64,000 nt of DNA from Ascaphus truei (GCA_036426205.1 CM071568.1:50189045-50253044), one strand, 5' to 3'; positions 22,030 to 34,689 are shown, counted from the stretch's first letter. Made by a program: numbers and translations. The notes: a model not told the origin generated them from the letters alone.

Positions 22030-22560
22030 AGCAGACAGTGTAAGCTCCTCCCTCAGCTGCAGCAGCCGAGCTCTCGCGCCGCGAGGTGACCCAGAGAGAA
22101 CAGGTCCCTAAACGGTCTGAGTCTCGCGCACGCGCATTTCACCGGTGAGAGGAGGAAGCCAGAGCCGCCGGCGCCATCTTGTAACCGCTCGGTCCTGCGC
22201 TTGCTGAGCGGGAGGCCAGAGACGTAGCAGACCTGCAACTCGCGTTCAGGGCTTTTTCGATTTACTTCGCTGTGTTGCGGTAAATATGCGTCGTTTGTCT
22301 CGGAGAGTTGTAATTACAGGAGCCCTTAGAGACATATGCAGCGGTAAAACGGGAGGTGCACGGAGGATCTGTGAGGCCCTTCATCGGTGTGGGACTTGGA
22401 TGTGTTTGGTCGGCGCTGGGCTTGGTAGTTGGAAACACCGTCACATCCGCGCTATTGAGGTTTGGCAGCGAGGCGGGTCTCCGGGCGGGAGCCCTGGAGA
22501 CAGCGAGCGACTTCCTAGGGGAGTGTGCGCGGTTCCCGGTGACCCCTCCCCAGGTTATAT
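22030..22560 (+). promoter_or_regulatory. RBM12B: CpG-rich promoter and probable first exon of RBM12B
   Basis: GC content and CpG density rise sharply against AT-rich flanks. A YY1-type CGCCATCTTG (22172-22181) and an ETS-like GGAGGAAG (22150-22157) are present, a common pairing at TATA-less housekeeping starts. A plausible donor is GCG|GTAAAT at 22279/22280, which would splice to 24759 or 25299. The exact transcription start cannot be read. No TMEM67 exon was recognised on the opposite strand, although TMEM67 lies beside RBM12B in mammals. Confidence 0.65.
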
Positions 22561-22822
22561 GTGAAGGGAGCCAATTGGATTATTAAAGCCCTTTGTGTTT
22601 CAATGAGGGGCGCTGTGGGGATTATTGAGCTCCTTCCCATGTGCTGAAATTTGTTGAACCTCATATCTATAGGCGATGATTATTTCGACACCCTCCCCCC
22701 CGTGTTACACTTGTTATTACTGAGCCTGTTGTAATTGTCTGTGTGGTTTGGGAATTACTGCACCTCCTTGAGGATCGATGAACCATTTGTGTGTATCTGG
22801 GGGGAGGACTGTTGGTATCTGC

Positions 22823-22862
<40 letters not shown>

Positions 22863-24758
22863 AAATAAATAAATAAAAATAATGTGCCTCTTGGATCTAT
22901 GGGAAGAAAAGAGGTTTCTTGATACATGTGTAGGATTTGGAAATGGTTCTGTGTCTGAATCCACTGAAGTGCATGATGCATTACAGGTGTGACGACTATT
23001 GTGCATGTTTGTGAGGAAAGCTAGCAGGAGAATGAATTTATTTATAAAATGTTTTACCAGTAAGGAGTACATTGAGAGTTACCTCCATATTAATGTGAGT
23101 TATTGAGGCTGCTAGTAGGGCTCTGGCAGAAATGGTTGTGGTTGAGGACCTGATTTTATATCTGGGAGAAGCAGTTCGGATTATTGAGCCCCTCCCCTGC
23201 GTATCTGGGGAGGAGAAGGATCGTTTAATCCCAGCCCTGTTCTCATCCATACTTGGGAAGGCCTCTGGGGTTGCACACGGCGAGGAATTTGGGCCCCCAT
23301 ATTATTTCTTTGGCGCAAAGTTTTGATGAATTCCCTAGTGATGTTCTAGTGAAGATCATTGAGGTGGCACAGTGCTGGTTGAATGTGGGGATACAGATGC
23401 TGCTCATGGCCGCATTAGCGTGATCGCCAGATGTCACACAATATTTTGCTCCGGTCGGATTAATCCATGCATTAATTATGTTATCTTTGTCGTCCTTTCT
23501 CCTCTTGGCGGAGGCTCTTTGACACAGGTTTGGAAAGGTATCTAGACAGCTGTACAGCACTGTAGAATGGTGTTGTTTTTTGTTGTGTTAAATTGCAATA
23601 TGCTTGTTTGGACACTGAGAATATGTTGCAGGCAATGTGTTTTTTGTGTGTGTGTACACACAACATTGTGCTTTTAGTTGGGCCTATGGGGAGTTGCTTA
23701 GCTTTCATTTGTTTGGAAGTGCTTTCTTCCTCATTTCTTACGGTCCTAAAATCTGTTAATTCTGACACTGTACCATTTGTCTTTCCTGAAGCATTTTCAT
23801 GGAATTATATTACTGACACAATTTATTGGATTTTAAACATCCTAATACAGAATTTAAGAAATTAGTGTTGGATTAAGTCAATTTGTGTCCTGCCTATATC
23901 TTGTGGAATACTGAATTACAACATCATTCACAAAGTAAACAGTGTTGTTAAGCAATTTATTAACAGACTGGAACCACATGATGATTATATTATTATTTTT
24001 TTCTGTTAAACCTAGAAATGAAGTGCTCCTAAACCTGTAATTTAGTTTAAACCTCCAAATAATTTGACTTTAATGTTAGTCAAATATGTCACCGTTATCG
24101 CTATTACATATATTTTGCACAAGCAAAATCTATACACATCAGAAAAAAAACCCATAGTTTCGTAGTTTGTTGGTTCATTTTAGATTGTCTAATAAAGATA
24201 TCTGCAGCCATGATTATTTGAGTTAAGGAATTGTAGTATAGATTACTGTAAGTGATAACTTGACTGTTTATCATTTGCTTTGTGTTGGTGACCAATTTGT
24301 GTCGTTTTCTGATGTTTCAGTGGTGAAATCCAGTTTTGGTCTTGACATACTGGTTTTCAGTCCTCCACACTACATTCCTGTAGCTGTATTTTCCACATGG
24401 TTTGGTGATTTTAGGGAAAAAAGGGGGAAAGTTTGCGCCAATAAAAGAATTTTGCCTACTGTTCAATATGTGGTTCCAGTCCTTTCCACAAAGTGATTTC
24501 GCTGCCTGAGTCTTTCAGAGGTTATTCACCAACCTCTGTGTGGATTTGAGTAGAAAAAAGGGTGAAATGTCCTCGGGCGCGTCACTCTGCTTGCGGCTCC
24601 ACGGCGTGTATTATATGCAAGGCAAAGGAGAGAGAGAAGGGCCACAGTTGGTGATTTTACCTGGCAACTGCTGCGGGTCTCTTGTGACGTAGCAAAGTTC
24701 AGCAAACAATCCAGTTGATTATGGTCTTTAATATTTCTTTTAATTTTTTTTTTCACAG
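22561..24758 (+). other. RBM12B: Probable first intron of RBM12B
   Basis: AT-rich, with a TA microsatellite (22827-22856) and a short frog-like repeat near 23035-23085 (AAAATGTTTTACCAGTAAGG). No coding frame with recognisable content. Confidence 0.45.
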
Positions 24759-24801
24759 TTAAATTGTTACAGGATTATCTGGTCTACAGGAAAATACTCA
24801 G
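24759..24801 (+). other. RBM12B: Probable 5' UTR exon of RBM12B
   Basis: Preceded by a polypyrimidine tract and CACAG (AG at 24757-24758) and followed by CAG|GTAAGATG at 24801/24802. At 43 bp and without an ATG it would be non-coding. Inferred from splice signals only. Confidence 0.5.
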
Positions 24802-25329
24802 GTAAGATGTGTAAAATGAACACATTTCAATAGAATCTGCCAAAATCCCAGATTTTTCAAGAAAGATAATACTTTAAAGTACATAATTGTACATACAAAG
24901 TCTGATTATGCGGCATGTTCAGTGAGTGAGATTGAGGTGTTTTTCTCAATGGCTATATACAGTGGTGTGGTGCATCAATTGCGTTGTGTACTAAAATTAA
25001 GCATTTTCAGTTAACGGTTGAATGGGGATGCCATTGCATTACATCCAGACATATTTGGAGTGTCTGCATTTTTATTATTTTACTATCAAAGTTTTTAAGG
25101 GGACTTTTTCCCCCCTGTATGTTGTTTTGCATGTTGACTTCAAGTCAGTGCATTATAGAATCATACTTGAATTATGTAGTTTTAACTTACTGGTACCGTG
25201 GCCCAAAAATTATAATTTTTAAGATGTTTCATTTTAGTACCTGGGCATTTCATACAAGGTATATTAAAATTTGCCATTGTGTACTTTTTTGTCTACAGGT
25301 GACTAATTCTGTTAGAGACAGAGCTAAGA

Positions 25330-27363
25330 ATGGCAGTAGTCATCCGCTTACAGGGGCTTCCTGTTGTTGCTGGTTCTGTTGATATTCGTCATTTCTTCTC
25401 TGGATTGAATATTCCTGGTGGAGGTGTTCATATTATTGGTGGAAAACATGGTGAGGCCTTTATTATATTCACAACCGATGAAGATGCGCGGCGTGCCGTG
25501 AGCCGTACAGGAGGACTTATTAAGAAATCGCACGTGCAACTTTTTCTCAGCAGTAAGGCAGAAATGCAGGATGCTCTGGAAATGAATCAGAAAGGAGGCA
25601 GGGATTCTACATCTGATTCAAAACACTCTGCATCAAAACCAACTGGGGATATGTCCAAGCTGTTGGCAGTCATTAAGAAAGGGATACATCAAAACAAGCT
25701 TGATGAAATTAATCCAGATTCTGCATTTGACAGTAGTGGAGCGAGGCATGCTGATACCAATACATCCAAACCAAATTATATGCCTGGAAAGAAAGAAATC
25801 AGATCATCAAAAATGGATGAGAGTGTGTATGTATTTTTATTTGGGCTGCCATACAGTGCAACAGTGGATGAAGTCAGAGACTTTTTTCATGGCCTGTGTG
25901 TGGATGATATGATCTTTCTTTTGCGCACAAATGGTCTTAGGGATGGAAATGGGCTTGTTAAATTTGCTACCGCTATGGATGCTAATGCAGCACTTAAGCG
26001 TAATAATGAGTACATGGGTCATAGATTTATATCTGTTAAGAAAACTAAGGAGGAGGAGTGGATCAATGCTGGTGGCCACATTGAGTTAACACACAAACCT
26101 ATTCACCAAAGCAGAGAGCTTTCTCCTAAACTCGGTAACAGTTATGATGGGTCAAACCACACTCGATCCAAATCTCAAAATCTCCAAAGAGGGAGGTCCC
26201 GATCGCCTCATAGTCAACAGTTTTACATACATCTGAAAAAATTATCACCTCTTGTAGATAAACGGGATATTAAGATTTTTTTGGGGGATCCAGAGATGGA
26301 AGACTCCCAGATTACATTTATACTTAAGCATCACAGCAGAATAAGAGAGGCCTTTGTTATGTTAAAAAATGAGAGAGAATATCAAAAATGTCTTGGTTTA
26401 CACAAACAACCCTTAACTGGTCGTCCAGTTGCGTTGCTTCCTATTACTAGAAAATCAATGTTGGAGTTAATCGAATCCTATGAAAGACAAACGCCCCCCA
26501 AAATGGACCATTCAGATGAAGATTTTCCAAAAATAATTTTTCGAGATTCACGTTCTAGCATAAGAAGGTGCCTATATGTAAGAAATTTTCCTTTTGATGT
26601 GCTTAAAAGTGAAGTTCAGAAGTTTTTTGTTGAATTTCCTGTGAACAAGGAAGATATTTCTCTGCTTTATGACAATAAAGGAGTAGGACTGGGAGAAGCT
26701 CTGGTAAAGTTTCCAACTGTGCAACAGGCCATCACTGCTGAAGGTTTGAACCGTCAGCAGTTTTTGGGAACAGAAGTCCTCTTGAGGCGCATATCAGAGG
26801 ACCAGATGAAAGAATTTGGTCTAAGTGCTTACACTGATGCTCAAAATAGCAAACATCCAAGTCGTTCACCTGCTTATAATGAGGCGTTTCCACAGCCTGT
26901 AAGTTCACATGGTCCCTCTGGGCATTCTTTTGAATTGCCTGATGACTTTAGACATGGTTCTGGGGAGTTCATAAATTCCCCGGAAATGTTCATAAACCCT
27001 TCTCGTATGGGTTTTGGTGGAGAAGTTGAGCCTTTTGGGAGGTTGGAAATGGGAGACAGAAATATAATAGAGTACAATAACGTGGCACCTCACCACCAAA
27101 GTTTTGTCGGCAGGTCTAGTGGAGGAACAGCAATCTATATGAAGAATTTGCCATTCACTGCCACTACTGCAGAAATTTTAGATTTTTTCTATGGTTATCG
27201 AGTAATTCCAGATTCAGTTGATATTAAGTTTATTGAAGGAGGGTTGCCCGCAGGTATTGCCACAGTGTGTCTTGAAAATTATGAGGAGGCGTTGGCTGCA
27301 GTTAATGAACTGAATGATAGACCTGTTGGGTCACGTAAAGTTTGTTTGAGCTTAATGAGCTAA
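25330..27363 (+). CDS. RBM12B: RBM12B, RNA-binding protein with five RRM domains
   Basis: An uninterrupted 677-codon frame, with a good initiation context (AAGAATGG) 31 nt after an acceptor (CTACAG, AG at 25297-25298). Five RRM-type domains are visible at residues about 3-78, 164-245, 297-377, 415-495 and 598-677: VFLFGLPYSATVDEVRDFF in the second, LYVRNFPFDVLKSEVQKFF in the fourth and IYMKNLPFTATTAEILDFF in the last. Linkers are Ser/Arg-rich (GRSRSPHS near 290). RBM12 and RBM12B have hnRNP H/F-like RRMs and a coding region in a single exon, as here; precise function is poorly known, nuclear RNA binding is inferred. Mammalian RBM12B is about 1,000 residues; the shortfall is in the linker before the last RRM, where the mammalian charged repeats lie. 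Paralogue RBM12 is less likely because of CIBAR1 nearby and the absence of proline-rich tracts. Confidence 0.93.
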   Translation: MAVVIRLQGLPVVAGSVDIRHFFSGLNIPGGGVHIIGGKHGEAFIIFTTDEDARRAVSRTGGLIKKSHVQLFLSSKAEMQDALEMNQKGGRDSTSDSKHSASKPTGDMSKLLAVIKKGIHQNKLDEINPDSAFDSSGARHADTNTSKPNYMPGKKEIRSSKMDESVYVFLFGLPYSATVDEVRDFFHGLCVDDMIFLLRTNGLRDGNGLVKFATAMDANAALKRNNEYMGHRFISVKKTKEEEWINAGGHIELTHKPIHQSRELSPKLGNSYDGSNHTRSKSQNLQRGRSRSPHSQQFYIHLKKLSPLVDKRDIKIFLGDPEMEDSQITFILKHHSRIREAFVMLKNEREYQKCLGLHKQPLTGRPVALLPITRKSMLELIESYERQTPPKMDHSDEDFPKIIFRDSRSSIRRCLYVRNFPFDVLKSEVQKFFVEFPVNKEDISLLYDNKGVGLGEALVKFPTVQQAITAEGLNRQQFLGTEVLLRRISEDQMKEFGLSAYTDAQNSKHPSRSPAYNEAFPQPVSSHGPSGHSFELPDDFRHGSGEFINSPEMFINPSRMGFGGEVEPFGRLEMGDRNIIEYNNVAPHHQSFVGRSSGGTAIYMKNLPFTATTAEILDFFYGYRVIPDSVDIKFIEGGLPAGIATVCLENYEEALAAVNELNDRPVGSRKVCLSLMS

Positions 27364-27620
27364 AAACAAAGCTCATAATTCAACATTTCAAACGGCTGTT
27401 TTATTAATAAGCACATTTGTGTTAAATCTGGAAACTTGTCAAAGTATAATTAAATGTTTTGTTCAAGTTTTTGTGAATGGTTCTGAAAAAAGGAAAACCT
27501 TTTTGCTCTTTATTTGTTAGCAACTTTAGCCTAATGTATTGGCTTTGCACAGTTGGCCACAAATTGTCTTGTCGAACAAGAAAAAGATATAATAAAAAAT
27601 ATGTTCAGTGCATTCCTTTT
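27364..27620 (+). terminator. RBM12B: RBM12B 3' UTR with polyadenylation signal
   Basis: AATAAA at 27591-27596 with a T/G-rich stretch about 20 nt later. A second AATAAA at 29108-29113 could end a longer form; the DNA between is AT-rich and free of recognised repeats, as a long 3' UTR would be. Confidence 0.6.
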
Positions 27621-29200
27621 TGTCTCCAATGACCTTGTTAATCAGTCCTGAGTATAACTTTTGTGACCATTTCTTACCATCTATGTTTATATTTCTACTG
27701 TTATCATTTATGCATTAAAATTGGTGATTGTGTGTTTTTATATAGAGAACGAGAGCTTTCATTTGGAAAGGGAAATTTACGAATGATTTTAAGATTTGTG
27801 TTTTTGAACAGGAAAATAAGTTGACTTGATTCTGTTTTGAGAGGTGTATTAAGATTTCTAATCATCACATCATTAAGGAACTGCAATTTGTAAGTTATTA
27901 AATTGCCTTTGTAATATGACTGGAGGACAAGGAGTGACTTTGGTTATATGGTATCCTAATTTCAGAATAGTTTTGGGATGATGCTTGGAAGCATGAATTG
28001 GAAGTGGAAATCCTGTTGATGGTTTGTCACGTCTGCTTCACTTCCATGAAGTCAAGAGGGACCCGTTTATCAGCAATGTCCCTATATGGTACTTGTTTGT
28101 GTTGGCGCAAAAAAAACAAATGAAAAGCAATTTTGAGGTAACATTCTTCTGGATCCTTCTCCCCTCTCACCCATAGTTGGTTACTTTCCAGCTTTTCTTT
28201 GCCTGTTGTACATTGTTTCCGCTGATCTCTTCTTTACAATTTGTTATAGATGAAACGATATGTTCCTTGGGATCTGCAGCCTTCCTTTTTAAAATCTTTA
28301 GTTTAAGTAATTGTACTATACCCTTTAGGCCCTGGCTTAAATATTAGTCTTTAAGGCTGACGGGTCAGACCCCTTTCTAAGTTTTTCTTTTTTATGAACG
28401 CTGGTATTTTTTCTTGTAGGTGTACATTATGTACACTGTTATGATATAAATTAAGTCCTTTAAATGTAAAGTAAAAATGTATTTAAAATTGTTAAATATT
28501 TTGAATGTAGCAGTTGATATATAGCACTATTATTCTAGTGTCTTATTGCCCTCTTGGCACACTTCAAAAATCAATGGCCCAACCAAATCCTTCCTTCTCC
28601 TGTAAACTATTGTCGGGGTTAGAGAGCAACATGGAAAAATGAATGTTATAGCTTCTGTAAGTCTGTGGAGCGTTTGCGTTGGTTTGGACAAATAAGTTGT
28701 GCTTTTCCTCTTACAGAAATGAACCTTCTGCTGGCCAGAGATTTGGTCTTTCACACTGCATTATTTTACAGTGCAGTTTGGCACCAGACAAAAAGCAATG
28801 AAAGTAAATAATTTTGCTTATCTTTGCCGTAAATCTCAGATCGCAGTAGTACAGCTCTTGTTTGCTTTGGTAAGGTTAATATGCAGGTCTGTTCCTGTAT
28901 CTCAAACTGTGGAGAATTATAATTATTCTTTGCTTTTCATTTGGATTTCTGGTATTGGCACAATTAAGATCACCTTTGTGTGTTCCTTATTGCAGGAAAA
29001 TGCATCCTATAAATGTTTCTTGGAACTCCATATTACTTTGCTGTAAAATATATATTTTATGAAGTACTTTTGGCAGCAGAATTGCAGAACTCCCATTATT
29101 TGGTCTAAATAAACTTAATTGACCTTTGGTACATTTCTCTCTGTTTCAAAGTCATTACCTTAGTTCATAAAGATCTACAATATTAGAATGTTCTTAATTG
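27621..29200 (+). other. Repeat-poor DNA after RBM12B, possible extended 3' UTR
   Basis: AT-rich and apparently unique, with no coding motif; ends near the AATAAA at 29108. Confidence 0.35.
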
Positions 29201-30669
29201 CAACTAGATATAGACCGGAAATCTGAGGCTGAGGACCCGCTGCGGTCGGCGGTGCGCGCCACCAGCCCCTTACCTCCAGTCTGGTCGTCCCCGCTGCCTC
29301 CTTCCAACATGGCTCACTACGTGCTGTGACGCGTCAGCCGTCCGGAGCTACCAGCTCCTGGTGTTTTGCAGCGCTGACTCGTCACGTGGTGCGGCAGTTA
29401 GCCAATGTGGAGGGGAGCTGTCGGGAGGGAGGTCTGAGTGCCGGGGGTCTGTGATGTCCCGCACAGTGTGAGCCAGGGCAAAGTAATAGTCCCTGGTGGT
29501 GGAGACATTTCCTGTTATTGACCAAGGTGAAGTGCAGGGGTAAACCCCTTCAGCTCAGCGATATTCTCCACCACCACAATGCCCCTGATGCTGACCCGCT
29601 TCCTGTGCTTGTGTGATGGCCCGGTCCCGTTTTGGCCATGGCCACCCTGCGCCGAAAAAAGTTTACTGCAGATCGAGGTGCAGTGACTTGCATGCGCCGC
29701 CGGCAAGCAAGGCAGCCGTGCGGACGCGTGCAACGGGTCTTTAGCCTAAAACATAGATTAATTAACCGACCAATCACATTAGCTGTATCTGCATCATAGA
29801 TTCAACTAGTTTTATTAAAAATATAAAATAAAAGGGAAAACATACATTTAAAATCCCTGTTTAGGAGAGTACGTTGTGACGTCAGTCCGTTAGAACCAGC
29901 ACAGTAGTGTTTGGGAGCATCTCGTGGTTTCGGAAACTGGTGGCACCTCTGGAAGCAGCCCTGGGACCAACATCTCTTGTTCCTGAACTGCATCAATATT
30001 AGATCTGGACTTTTGACGCATGTGTGCCGGTTTATATTTTTTATGCAAGTTTTTAATTGCTCTCCTACATGAAGATATATTTAAAAGTTAGATTAATTAC
30101 AACACTGGGTACCAGTCAAGATAGGTAACGCATAAGTGATTCATCAAGGAGACAGATAATCAGGAGTGTATCCCTATGAATTCACACACCATGTCTTATG
30201 GGAGTAGTTCTTAATAGGGTTACAAAGTAACACGTAAGCCTGTTGCAAAAAAGACAATGTGGAAACAAAGTATATGTCTCAAATTATGACTTGCCAAAGT
30301 AGTTGGATTATAATACTGAATGCCGGTCAGAATAAGTAACGCATAACACCATAGTTCTTACAAATGTAAAAGTGGAATAGAGCCAATATGATATAGATGT
30401 AACAGGTAATAATAGTGTTTACATCCTACAGCTATTCCCTAATACATATACTTGGCAGTACCCATAGGTGTATCCAAACCGGATCCAAACAAAGTATACA
30501 TGTATAATAAATGAAGAGTCACTTAGATATTGTTCCAGTATGCTGTGCACACATTACAACAAGAACATGTATGAATAAAGCAGTGTTATACAACCAGATA
30601 TCCATGTGTGTAGCGTCTTATTCCCCGCACTGCGACTCCACTGCCGACGCCAGAGTGACGTCACTAAAA
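29201..30669. other. GC-rich repeat-like block then AT-rich DNA
   Basis: 29215-29760 is GC- and CpG-rich and may be an LTR or MITE; no ends were identified. 29760-30669 shows nothing recognisable. Confidence 0.3.
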
Positions 30670-30722
30670 TCCGACAAACCTTTTTGTGTGAGATCCACGC
30701 TTCATCATGGTAGGTGGAGTCA
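30670..30722 (-). repeat. Decayed hammerhead-like module (copy k)
   Basis: Minus strand: ACCATGATGAAGCGTG, loop, CACACAAAAAGG. Stem II pairs at four of five positions but the GAAA has become AAAA. Confidence 0.35.
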
Positions 30723-31039
30723 ATTAGTTCTACACGTACCCTGTGATCAAATATTCGATAGCCAATCGCTCAGCTATCCAGTAATTACAATCTATATGCG
30801 CATAAGGTGCTTATCAGTTGAGTGATTGTTCCCATCTCGTCGTTACTGGTTGTTGCTATAATAGGAGAGCGGTAGACCTTGCTATATTTCAAGAAAAAAT
30901 ACAGCAATTCATACATTTGTAAAATTTTCAGAAAAATAGTTTTGCTTGCGTTTTATGAAATGTAATCATTAGTTATTCCAATTGTTGCATTCACTTTTCC
31001 TTCAGCACCATGTACAAACACGTTTTTTCTTTAGTGGTT

Positions 31040-31275
31040 CTTACATAGTAGATGAAGTTGAAAAAAGACATGTCCTTTAAGATCAACCTATGCAAAATTT
31101 AGACGAGATACTTATCCTGTATTTGTAATTACAGTATATTGATCCAGAGGAAGACAACAAAAAAAACAAGCCCTCAGTTACACATTAACCAATGATGTCT
31201 CAGGAGAAAGTTGATTTAATTCCTGACTCCAAATAATTAAGTATTTCCTAGTCCAGGAGTCTGTCACCTTTTCTA
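31040..31275 (-). mobile_element. LINE 3' tail, second copy of the 190-1365 family
   Basis: TAGATGAAGTTGAAAAAAGA and AAATTTAGAC...GATACTTATCC match 200-290. 5'-truncated with no coding part. Confidence 0.75.
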
Positions 31276-32099
31276 GGAAGTCCTTTAAAAAAAATATATA
31301 TATATTTCAATTCCACCTCCTCCCCCTCCAAACACTGATTTATCCCCGCCCCCACATTCAGTTATCCACCCCCCTCCCCCCCACACTCCATTATCCCTCA
31401 CAGAATTATACCCACACACGTTCAGCACTTCCAGGACTTTGCAAGTCCCTGGTAATTTTGATAGACGCTGTCTGAACTTCCCACGGGTGTAGTAGATCAC
31501 GTTGACAGCAGAGTAGTCCTGCAGGCAGATGGGGGCTGACGCACTCCTGTACTCTTCTGCCAAAAATGCTACGGTTGAGGGTGAGAAGCCTCTGGTTCCG
31601 GGTCACGATGCGCGTCTCAAGCCAACTTCCGGCGCCGAGCATGTGGAAGCGGGATAGCGTTGGAGGAGAATTGGTTTGTCATTAATTTGGGGGGGGGGGG
31701 GGACACTTGACGGAACACCATTGTGCCACCGACGCACGCTGGTTGAGAAATATTGGTTTAGTAAATGTTACATTGTTCCAAGGGGAGGATAAGATTTATG
31801 TTTGTTAGAAATCAATTTATAGAAGGTTAGGTGAGATCAAATAAAGCGCAATCTTGGTAGCAAAAAAAAGTCCATGTTTTAAAAGCCACTGTAGCTCCCA
31901 ATTCTTACTTGCATCTAAGATTAATATAAATGCACACAGCAAGACAGGCATAATTTTAAGCATGGTCTGAGTTTATTCACCGCTGACCGGACATTGTCTT
32001 TGGAGCACGGATTGCCATACTGAAGATATTTCCTTCATTTACGTCTCCATTCTAGCCGGCACTCGGAGAACTTCGGGCATTTTGAACCTTCCTGGTTCT
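31276..32099. other. Simple-sequence and unassigned DNA
   Basis: Contains C-rich and G-rich runs (31310-31390 and 31690-31702); short frames across them are compositional. Confidence 0.3.
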
Positions 32100-32345
32100 T
32101 CCCGCAGGTCACCTCCATGCTCACCTGATGTCACCACGTGTAATGCCTGTGCATTGCCAGCAAGCATTCATGCTCGTCCGACGTCACCACGTGTAAGGGC
32201 TGTTATATACAGCGTGCAGCCGTGCGTGCCTATGCGAACGCGCGTGCACGTGCTGCATGCTTTTCCCTATAGAATGTGCCTAATGCCTGCACATCGCCAG
32301 CAAGCATCCCTATGTGTTTTGATGTTCGTAGATTCATCAGTGTTT
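32100..32345. repeat. GC-rich MITE-like repeat with internal duplication
   Basis: ACGTCACCACGTGTAA-type sequence occurs near 32125 and 32180, and TGCCTGCACATCGCCAGCAAGC near 32283 repeats 32143. Possibly a Harbinger-type element; the ends are unclear. Confidence 0.35.
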
Positions 32346-32817
32346 ATATAAAACTAGTCCTATTTTATATCCGTGTCTCTCATAGACATAATGTTTTAAC
32401 ATACATCCTATACAAGGTATAAGAATATATAAAGATATATGCAATGCTCAATGATAGTTGTAATTCAAAGGGTAATGTATGAAGGCATACTGAGTTTGTA
32501 AGTGTGGGAAAAAAGTATTTTCAGAAGATTTAGACTTTTCTATAACCTATTGGAAGGCTTGTTAGATGAGCTGCCCCTGTGACATATTTTATATCATGCA
32601 TTCTGTGAGATGTTATATTGACACATTTAGTGTATTATAGTACTATATTGTATAGTGACATAGTTAATACAATTTTCCACTTGTATATGATTGCATTACT
32701 TGATATGAACTAAATAGTATAGGGAAATAGCAAGGGGTCATGGAGGTAGATTGGGGGCAAGCAGGGTGACGCCCAAATTAAATATAGCCAATACTAGAAA
32801 ACTTCTAAAAACTAAAT
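32346..32817. other. AT-rich DNA, nothing recognised
   Basis: No frame or structural repeat found. Confidence 0.3.
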
Positions 32818-34640
32818 CCAATGTGTGTAGAAAGGCAGGAGCAGATAAGATCATATAGTACAGACTGGAAAAATGCAAGAAACCTAACTGATAAAATGGG
32901 GGAGCTTGAATTAATAGCGATAAAGGAGCAGTATATCAGCATTACTAAAACATGGTGGGATGAAACTCATGACTGGGCAAATAATTTAGAGGGTTATTCC
33001 TTTTTTTGGAAGGTTTGAGCAAATGGAAGAGGAAGTGGAGTATGTTTATGTTAAACATAATCTACAATTTATTATAAGTGAAGAGATTTATGAAGGGAAT
33101 TATGAAAATGTAGAGACCGTGTGGATAGAAATTAGCAGTAGAGCAAAAAGTACAGCTGAACCCCGTTATAACGCGACCTGTTATGACGCGAATTTGGTTA
33201 TAACGCGGTTTTCACGTGACTCCCGTTTAAAAAAACAACAAAAACATTTTTTAAAATTTTTTTGCACACTGCCACACTGCGCACACACTCACTGCACACA
33301 CTCCCAGCACTCACTCTCACTGCACACTGCACACACCACACTGCACACACTCCCAGCACTCACTGCACACACACTCACTACACACACACTGCACACTGCT
33401 CACATCACACACTCTCACTGCACACTGCTGACAGCACACACTGTCACTGCACACTGCTCACAGCTCTCACAGCACACAGCACTCACAGCACACTCACAGT
33501 ACACAGCTCTCACAGTACACAGCACTCACACCACACTACACCACACCTCCCCCTCCCTACCTTTGGTGTCGGCTGCTGAGATCGGAGCGGAGCTGGCATC
33601 AGGAGGAGGGGGGGGTGAGTGAGGAGCAGGTTGGGACTCGGAGAGCCGCGTGGGCTATGCCGCGGAGGGCCGGTAGGTGTGGGGGCCTGGGGGGGAAGAA
33701 ATGGATGCCGGTGGTGTGAGGTAAGGAGCAGGTTGCGGCTGGACTCGCCGTTGCTAGGGGACGTTTAGGGCTTCCGGCCACCTCTTCCTTCCTTCCCTCC
33801 TCACTCCCTCCCGATCAGGCGCGCGGCGGCCATTTAAAAAAAAAATTAGCGCGACCCCGGTTCTAGCGCGGTTGGATCGGGTGGCCCCCGAGGACCGTGC
33901 TATAACGAGGTTTAGCTGTACAATGAAAATGTTTCTAGAGATGTGCTATAAACCAGCAAATATCTGAGATAGAGGAAGCCAAAATACTTTTGCAAATGGA
34001 GAAGGCATCAAAACTAGGTCATGTTTGCATAATGGGTGATTTAAATTATCCAGACATCAACTGGGGCTATTGGATTAGCATTACAACAAAAGGAAACGGG
34101 GTTCGAGGTGCTAAAAGACAATTACATGACCCAAATTATTGAGGAACCAACCAGGAGAGGGCAATACTGGATTTCGTAATATCAAAAAGTGATAACAAAT
34201 ATTGTAGTCCGGGAAAATTTAGAAAATAGTGATCATAAGTGGTCTAATTTGAAATAAATGATCAAAAAACATATTACATGGGTTCAATAAAGACTTTAAA
34301 TTTTAATAAACTGAAGAATAATCTAAAATGAATAGATTGGGATAATGTTTTTGCAGGGAAAGATGTGGAAGATAAATGGGCAGTTTTTAAAACATTTTTA
34401 GAAAAGCACACTTATTAATGTATACCCATGGGTAATATAAAAGAAACAAGTCTAAACCAATGTGGCTAAATAAACAGGTAGGGGAGGAAATGGAAAAGAA
34501 AAGGCAGACATTTAGATTCTTACAAGTCAGAATTGACGGAGGCATCAGAATTATGGAATGTAACAAAGATTGCAAAAGGGCAATCCGAATTAGAAAAAAT
34601 GGGAAAAGGGATGGCAATAGAAAGCAAGATCAACCCTAAC
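32818..34640 (+). pseudogene. LINE endonuclease and linker, split by a Tigger-like MITE
   Basis: Two blocks of one plus-strand CR1/L2-type LINE flank the insertion at 33153-33918. The first (to about 33150) has KMGELELIAIKEQY, TWWDETHDW and VYVKHNLQ of the apurinic endonuclease; the second has MGDLNYPDINWG, the RGAILDFVIS-like region and the linker WLNKQVGEEMEKKRQ. Frames are broken by several stops, and RT is absent. This is the 5' part of a family of which 190-1365 may represent the 3' part. Confidence 0.8.
33153..33918. mobile_element. pogo/Tigger-like MITE with TA target site
   Basis: Ends CAGCTGAACCCCGTTATA and (reverse complement) CAGCTAAACCTCGTTATA are inverted, flanked by TA at 33151-33152 and 33919-33920. 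The interior is a CACACTGCACACACTC-type simple repeat (33265-33545) and GC-rich DNA. No transposase frame; the His/Thr-rich frames are compositional. Confidence 0.8.
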
Positions 34641-34689
34641 AAGTTATAAGTACCTTGATAAAAAATATATATTTAGGACCCTTTCAGTG

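Noticed and set aside
21500..22240. TMEM67 first exon on the minus strand, expected from mammalian synteny
   Set aside because: No frame resembling TMEM67 near the RBM12B promoter; upstream DNA is repeats.
33023..33622. A 199-codon plus-strand frame
   Set aside because: Begins in decayed LINE endonuclease and runs into a CACACTG simple repeat of a MITE.
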